This document shows, piece by piece, positions 60,714-64,000 of a stretch of DNA of 64,000 bases. Origin of the DNA: CBDCNH01 sp965219015 (lineage in GTDB: Bacteria; Pseudomonadota; Alphaproteobacteria; Rhodobacterales; Rhodobacteraceae); the NCBI GenBank assembly GCA_965219015.1, contig CBDCNH010000005.1, positions 186,001-250,000 of the forward strand, in the 5' to 3' direction. A program made the position numbers and the translations under genes. A model generated the notes under the pieces. The model made no database searches, had not been told where the DNA came from, and saw only the letters and a list, made by a program, of their open reading frames with translations. Every line of letters begins with the position of its first letter. Within the stretch, counting starts at the first letter, position 1.

Positions 60714-60749
60714 GAAGCCCCGCCTTGCCCGAATGCGCGGCGGGGCTTC
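60714..60749 (-). terminator. hairpin between clpA end and the tRNA-Leu gene
   Basis: A perfect 11-base stem GAAGCCCCGCC (60714-60724) and GGCGGGGCTTC (60739-60749) lies just after the clpA stop. It is a likely terminator of clpA transcription, though no T-run follows. It keeps clpA transcripts out of the tRNA-Leu gene. Confidence 0.65.
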
Positions 60750-60752
60750 GGT

Positions 60753-63074
60753 CTATTCCGCCGTCAGGAGAGGCGGCTTGTTGCCGGCGAGCCGCGGCTT
60801 CTGGGGCTCCTCGATCTCGAGGTCGATCTTGCCGTCTTTCATCCCGACCTTGACCAGACCGCCCTTCGCGAGGCGCCCGAAGAGCAACTCCTCCGCGAGC
60901 GGCTTCTTGATATGCTCCTGGATCACGCGACCGAGCGGGCGGGCGCCCATCTTGTCGTCGTACCCCTTCTCGCCGAGCCAGGCCGCGGCGTCCGTCGAGA
61001 GCTCGATGTGGACGTTGCGGTCGAGGAGCTGGGCCTCGAGCTGGAGGACGAACTTCTCGACGACCTGCATGATCGTCTCCTTCGCCAGCGGCGCGAAGGA
61101 GATCACCGCGTCGAGCCGGTTGCGGAACTCGGGCGTGAAGGTGCGCTCGATCGCGGCCGTGTCCTCGCCCTCGCGCCGGTCGCGCCCGAAGCCGATGGCG
61201 GACTTCGCCATCTCGGAGGCCCCGGCGTTCGAGGTCATGATGAGGATCACGTTGCGGAAGTCGACCTGCCGGCCGTTGTGGTCGGTGAGCTTGCCGTGGT
61301 CCATCACCTGCAGGAGGATGTTGTAGACGTCGGGGTGCGCCTTCTCCATCTCGTCGAGGAGCAGCACGCAGTGCGGGTGCTGGTCGATCCCGTCGGTCAG
61401 CATGCCGCCCTGGTCGAAGCCGACGTAGCCGGGAGGCGCGCCGATGAGGCGGCTGACGGCGTGCTTCTCCATGTACTCCGACATGTCGAACCGCAGGAGC
61501 TCCACCCCGAGCGTGCTCGCGAGCTGCTTGGCGACCTCGGTCTTGCCGACGCCGGTGGGGCCCGCGAAGAGGTAGTTCCCGATCGGCTTCTCGGGCTCGC
61601 GGAGGCCCGCGCGCGCGAGCTTGATCGCCGAGGACAGCGCCTCGATCGCCTTGTCCTGCCCGAACACCACGCGCTTCAGCGAGGTCTCGAGGTCGCGCAG
61701 AACCTCGCTATCGTCCTTCGACACGCTTTTCGGCGGAATGCGGGCGATCTTGGCGACGACCGCCTCGATCTCCTTGGCGCCGATCGTCTTGCGCCGCTTG
61801 CTCTCGGACAGGAGATGCTGCGCGGCCCCCGCCTCGTCGATCACGTCGATCGCCTTGTCGGGGAGCTTGCGGTCGTGGATGTACCGCGCCGCCAGTTCCA
61901 CCGCCGTCTTGATCGCGTCGTTGGTGTAGCGGATGTCGTGGTGCTCCTCGAAGTAGGGCTTGATGCCCATGAGGATCTTCACCGCGTCCTCGACCGAAGG
62001 CTCGTTGACGTCGATCTTCTGGAACCGGCGGCTCAGCGCGCGGTCCTTCTCGAAGTGCTGGCGGAACTCCTTGTAGGTCGTCGAGCCCATGCAGCGCAGC
62101 TTGCCGCCCTGCAGCGCGGGCTTGAGGAGGTTCGAGGCGTCCATCGCGCCGCCCGAGGTAGCACCGGCGCCGATCACGGTGTGGATCTCGTCGATGAAGA
62201 GGATCGCGTCGGCATGGTCCTCCATCTCCTTCATCACCGACTTCAGCCGCTCCTCGAAGTCGCCGCGGTAGCGCGTGCCGGCGAGGAGCGCGCCCATGTC
62301 GAGCGAGTAGATGGTCGACTTGGCGAGGATGTCGGGCGTCTGGCCCTTGACGATCTTGAAGGCGAGGCCCTCGGCGATGGCGGTCTTGCCGACGCCGGGG
62401 TCCCCCACGAGGAGCGGGTTGTTCTTGCGCCGGCGGCAGAGCACCTGGATGCAGCGCTCGACCTCGGCATCGCGGCCGATGAGCGGATCGACGTCGCCCT
62501 TGCGGGCCTTGGCGTTGAGGTCGACGCAGTACTTGGCCAACGCGGACTCCTTCCCGTCGCCACCCTCGGAGGCATGGGCCTGGGTCTCCTCCTCGGCCGC
62601 GCCCGATACCGGACGGGCTTCGCCGAAGCTCGGATTCTTGGCCACGCCATGCGCGATGAAGTTCACCGCGTCGTAGCGTGTCATGTCCTGCTCCTGCAGG
62701 AAATAGGCGGCGTTGCTCTCGCGCTCGGCGAAGATCGCGACGAGCACGTTGGCGCCCGTCACCTCGTCGCGGCCCGAGGACTGCACATGGATCGCCGCGC
62801 GCTGGATGACGCGCTGGAAGGCGGCCGTGGGCACGGCCTCCGAGCCTTCCACATCGGTCACGAGCGTCGAGAGGTCGTCGTCGATGAAGTCGCCGAGGGT
62901 GCGCTTGAGATGGTCGAGGTCGACCGAGCAGGCGCGCATGACCTTCGAGGCGTCCGGTTCGTCGATAAGCGACAGCAGGAGGTGCTCCAGCGTCGCGAGC
63001 TCGTGGCGGCGAGCGTTGGCGAGCGCCAGCGCCCCGTGGATGGCCTGCTCGAGGGTGTTTGAGAATGACGGCAC
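60753..63074 (-). CDS. clpA: ATP-dependent Clp protease ATP-binding subunit ClpA
   Basis: ClpA unfolds proteins and feeds them to ClpP. The 773-residue protein has an N-domain of two repeats (residues 1-140), AAA-1 with GDPGVGKT and AAA-2 with GPTGVGKTEVAKQLA, plus the C-terminal ClpP-binding IGF/L-type loop region. The short middle region of ClpA rather than the long one of ClpB is present. No clpS is directly upstream (the space to gloB is 179 bases), although clpS often precedes clpA. A CTTGAA sequence at 63166-63171 could be a heat-shock -35 element but its -10 is not convincing. Confidence 0.96.
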   Translation of the reverse strand: MPSFSNTLEQAIHGALALANARRHELATLEHLLLSLIDEPDASKVMRACSVDLDHLKRTLGDFIDDDLSTLVTDVEGSEAVPTAAFQRVIQRAAIHVQSSGRDEVTGANVLVAIFAERESNAAYFLQEQDMTRYDAVNFIAHGVAKNPSFGEARPVSGAAEEETQAHASEGGDGKESALAKYCVDLNAKARKGDVDPLIGRDAEVERCIQVLCRRRKNNPLLVGDPGVGKTAIAEGLAFKIVKGQTPDILAKSTIYSLDMGALLAGTRYRGDFEERLKSVMKEMEDHADAILFIDEIHTVIGAGATSGGAMDASNLLKPALQGGKLRCMGSTTYKEFRQHFEKDRALSRRFQKIDVNEPSVEDAVKILMGIKPYFEEHHDIRYTNDAIKTAVELAARYIHDRKLPDKAIDVIDEAGAAQHLLSESKRRKTIGAKEIEAVVAKIARIPPKSVSKDDSEVLRDLETSLKRVVFGQDKAIEALSSAIKLARAGLREPEKPIGNYLFAGPTGVGKTEVAKQLASTLGVELLRFDMSEYMEKHAVSRLIGAPPGYVGFDQGGMLTDGIDQHPHCVLLLDEMEKAHPDVYNILLQVMDHGKLTDHNGRQVDFRNVILIMTSNAGASEMAKSAIGFGRDRREGEDTAAIERTFTPEFRNRLDAVISFAPLAKETIMQVVEKFVLQLEAQLLDRNVHIELSTDAAAWLGEKGYDDKMGARPLGRVIQEHIKKPLAEELLFGRLAKGGLVKVGMKDGKIDLEIEEPQKPRLAGNKPPLLTAE

Positions 63075-63253
63075 GACAGTGCTCCTATCCAGAAGGCCAG
63101 AGGGAAGGCGAGCCCGCCTCCGACCGTATCCACAGGCCCTTAAAGTTCGGTGTTATCTCGTTCACTTCAAGTTCTTTCTCGGAAGTTTTCCGGGCGCGCG
63201 CCCAAGCGCCGACGTTGCCGCCGCGATCAGCGGCGCCGCGCCGCGAAAACTGG

Positions 63254-64000
63254 TCAGAACTCGTCCTTCTTGCGGCGGAGGGCCGCGAAGACATCGCCGT
63301 CGGTCGCGTCCGGCAGTCCGAGCGTGGCCCGGATCTCGGCCGACGCGGGCCGCAGGAACGGGTTCGTCGCGCGTTCCTCGCCCATCGACGAGGGCACCGT
63401 CGGCTGGCCGTCGGCGCGCGCCGCATCGACGTCGGCCGCTCGCGCGACCAACGCGGCGTTGCCGGGCTCGACCGTCAGCGCGAAACGGGCGTTGGCCTGC
63501 GTGTACTCGTGCCCCGAGCAGACCAGCGTCTCGTCCGGCAGCGCCGCGAGCTTGCCGAGGCTCTCCCACATCATCGGCGCCGTGCCCTCGAAGAGCCGGC
63601 CGCAGCCGAGCGCCATGAGGCTGTCAGCGGTGAAGACGAGCAGTGCGGACGGGAAATGGAACGCGATGTGGCCGACGGTGTGGCCGGACACGTCGATGAC
63701 CCGGCCGGCCGCATCGCCGAGCATGACCGTGTCGCCTTCGGTCAGCGCCACGTCGAGATGCGGCAGCCGGTGCGCGTCGCGTGCGGCGCCGTAGACCTGG
63801 GCGCCGGTCGCTTCGCGCACCTCGGCCACGCCGTCCACGTGGTCGCCGTGATGGTGGGTGACGAGAATGTGCGTAAGCCCCCAGCCCCTTGCATCGAGCG
63901 CCGCAAGCACAGGGGCCGCCGCCGGGATGTCGACGACGGCCGTCTCGCCCGACGCCGGGTCGTGCAGCAGATAGGCATAGTTGTCCTTCAGGCAGGGTAC
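63254..64000 (-). CDS. gloB: hydroxyacylglutathione hydrolase (glyoxalase II), 5' end cut off by window edge
   Basis: The 249 readable codons encode a metallo-beta-lactamase-fold glyoxalase II, which hydrolyses lactoylglutathione to lactate and glutathione. The motif THHHGDHVDG supplies the metal site, with later histidines in SGHTVGHIAF and SGHEYTQAN. Near the edge VPCLKDNYAYLLHD is seen, which is typical of the N-terminus, so only a few residues are missing beyond 64000. It is transcribed toward clpA. Confidence 0.92.
   Translation of the reverse strand, partial: VPCLKDNYAYLLHDPASGETAVVDIPAAAPVLAALDARGWGLTHILVTHHHGDHVDGVAEVREATGAQVYGAARDAHRLPHLDVALTEGDTVMLGDAAGRVIDVSGHTVGHIAFHFPSALLVFTADSLMALGCGRLFEGTAPMMWESLGKLAALPDETLVCSGHEYTQANARFALTVEPGNAALVARAADVDAARADGQPTVPSSMGEERATNPFLRPASAEIRATLGLPDATDGDVFAALRRKKDEF

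Noticed and set aside
60543..63062. Long + strand frame opposite clpA and through the tRNA-Leu
   Set aside because: It runs through a tRNA intron and the clpA antisense. It shows no family motif.
63160..63171. Possible heat-shock (sigma-32) promoter of clpA
   Set aside because: CTTGAA is present at 63166-63171, but no CCAT-type -10 lies at the right distance on the minus strand.

Overview
The window is high-GC, densely packed bacterial chromosome. It most resembles an alphaproteobacterium of the order Rhodobacterales. Support comes from the gene order miaB-phoH-ybeY-corC-lnt-metK-trmB with a SAM/SAH-type riboswitch in front of metK, the irr gene divergent from fabA-fabB-fabI, the split sucCD-sucAB / sdhCDAB TCA cycle block with a 2-lipoyl SucB, an NnrU protein, and a VPLPA-CTERM-like surface protein. 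No phage, IS element or CRISPR array was seen. Many adjacent genes overlap by stop/start fusions (ATGA or GTGA), so translational coupling is the rule.

Layout: 1-3.0 kb holds the edge of an MFS transporter gene and a small enzyme operon (haloacid dehalogenase, alpha/beta hydrolase, threonine/serine dehydratase). 3.0-6.2 kb holds unsaturated fatty acid genes fabA-fabB-fabI divergent from irr. 6.2-10.1 kb holds a decayed RTX gene and an ethanolamine ammonia-lyase pair. 10.2-20.7 kb is a + strand housekeeping run (tRNA modification, PhoH, YbeY, CorC, Lnt, MetK, TrmB, an amidohydrolase, AroA, Cmk), continuing with rpsA, ihfB, lapA, trpF, a GNAT gene and trpB to 25.7 kb. trpB carries a 43-base AT-rich insertion and a 1-base shift near its 3' end. 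tRNA-Ala and two small genes follow.

27-46 kb is the TCA block: lpd, sucB, sucA, sucD, a small secreted protein, sucC and mdh on the minus strand, and sdhCDAB on the plus strand. It is interrupted by a heavily decayed kup potassium transporter gene, the divergent mntH/mntR manganese module, a MAPEG gene and the VPLPA-CTERM-like gene.

46-56 kb is accessory and metabolic. It has an HxlR regulator divergent from two VOC proteins. Next comes a long minus strand operon: substrate-binding protein, ABC ATPase, permease, cytosine-deaminase-like amidohydrolase, FAD-linked oxidase, two flavodoxin-fold quinone reductases flanking an unknown secreted protein, and a creatininase-family amidohydrolase. 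A RidA gene is divergent from it. I read this as an uptake and ring-opening pathway for an unidentified nitrogen heterocycle.

56-64 kb holds selenium genes (selU and an oxidoreductase-SelD fusion), tRNA-Met, a tRNA-Leu(UAA) interrupted by a 228-base group I intron, clpA and the 3' part of gloB. The intron-bearing tRNA, the heterocycle operon and the broken trpB are the most notable points. Decay is visible in four places (RTX, kup, ybeY, trpB); the last two could be sequencing errors because those genes are normally important.
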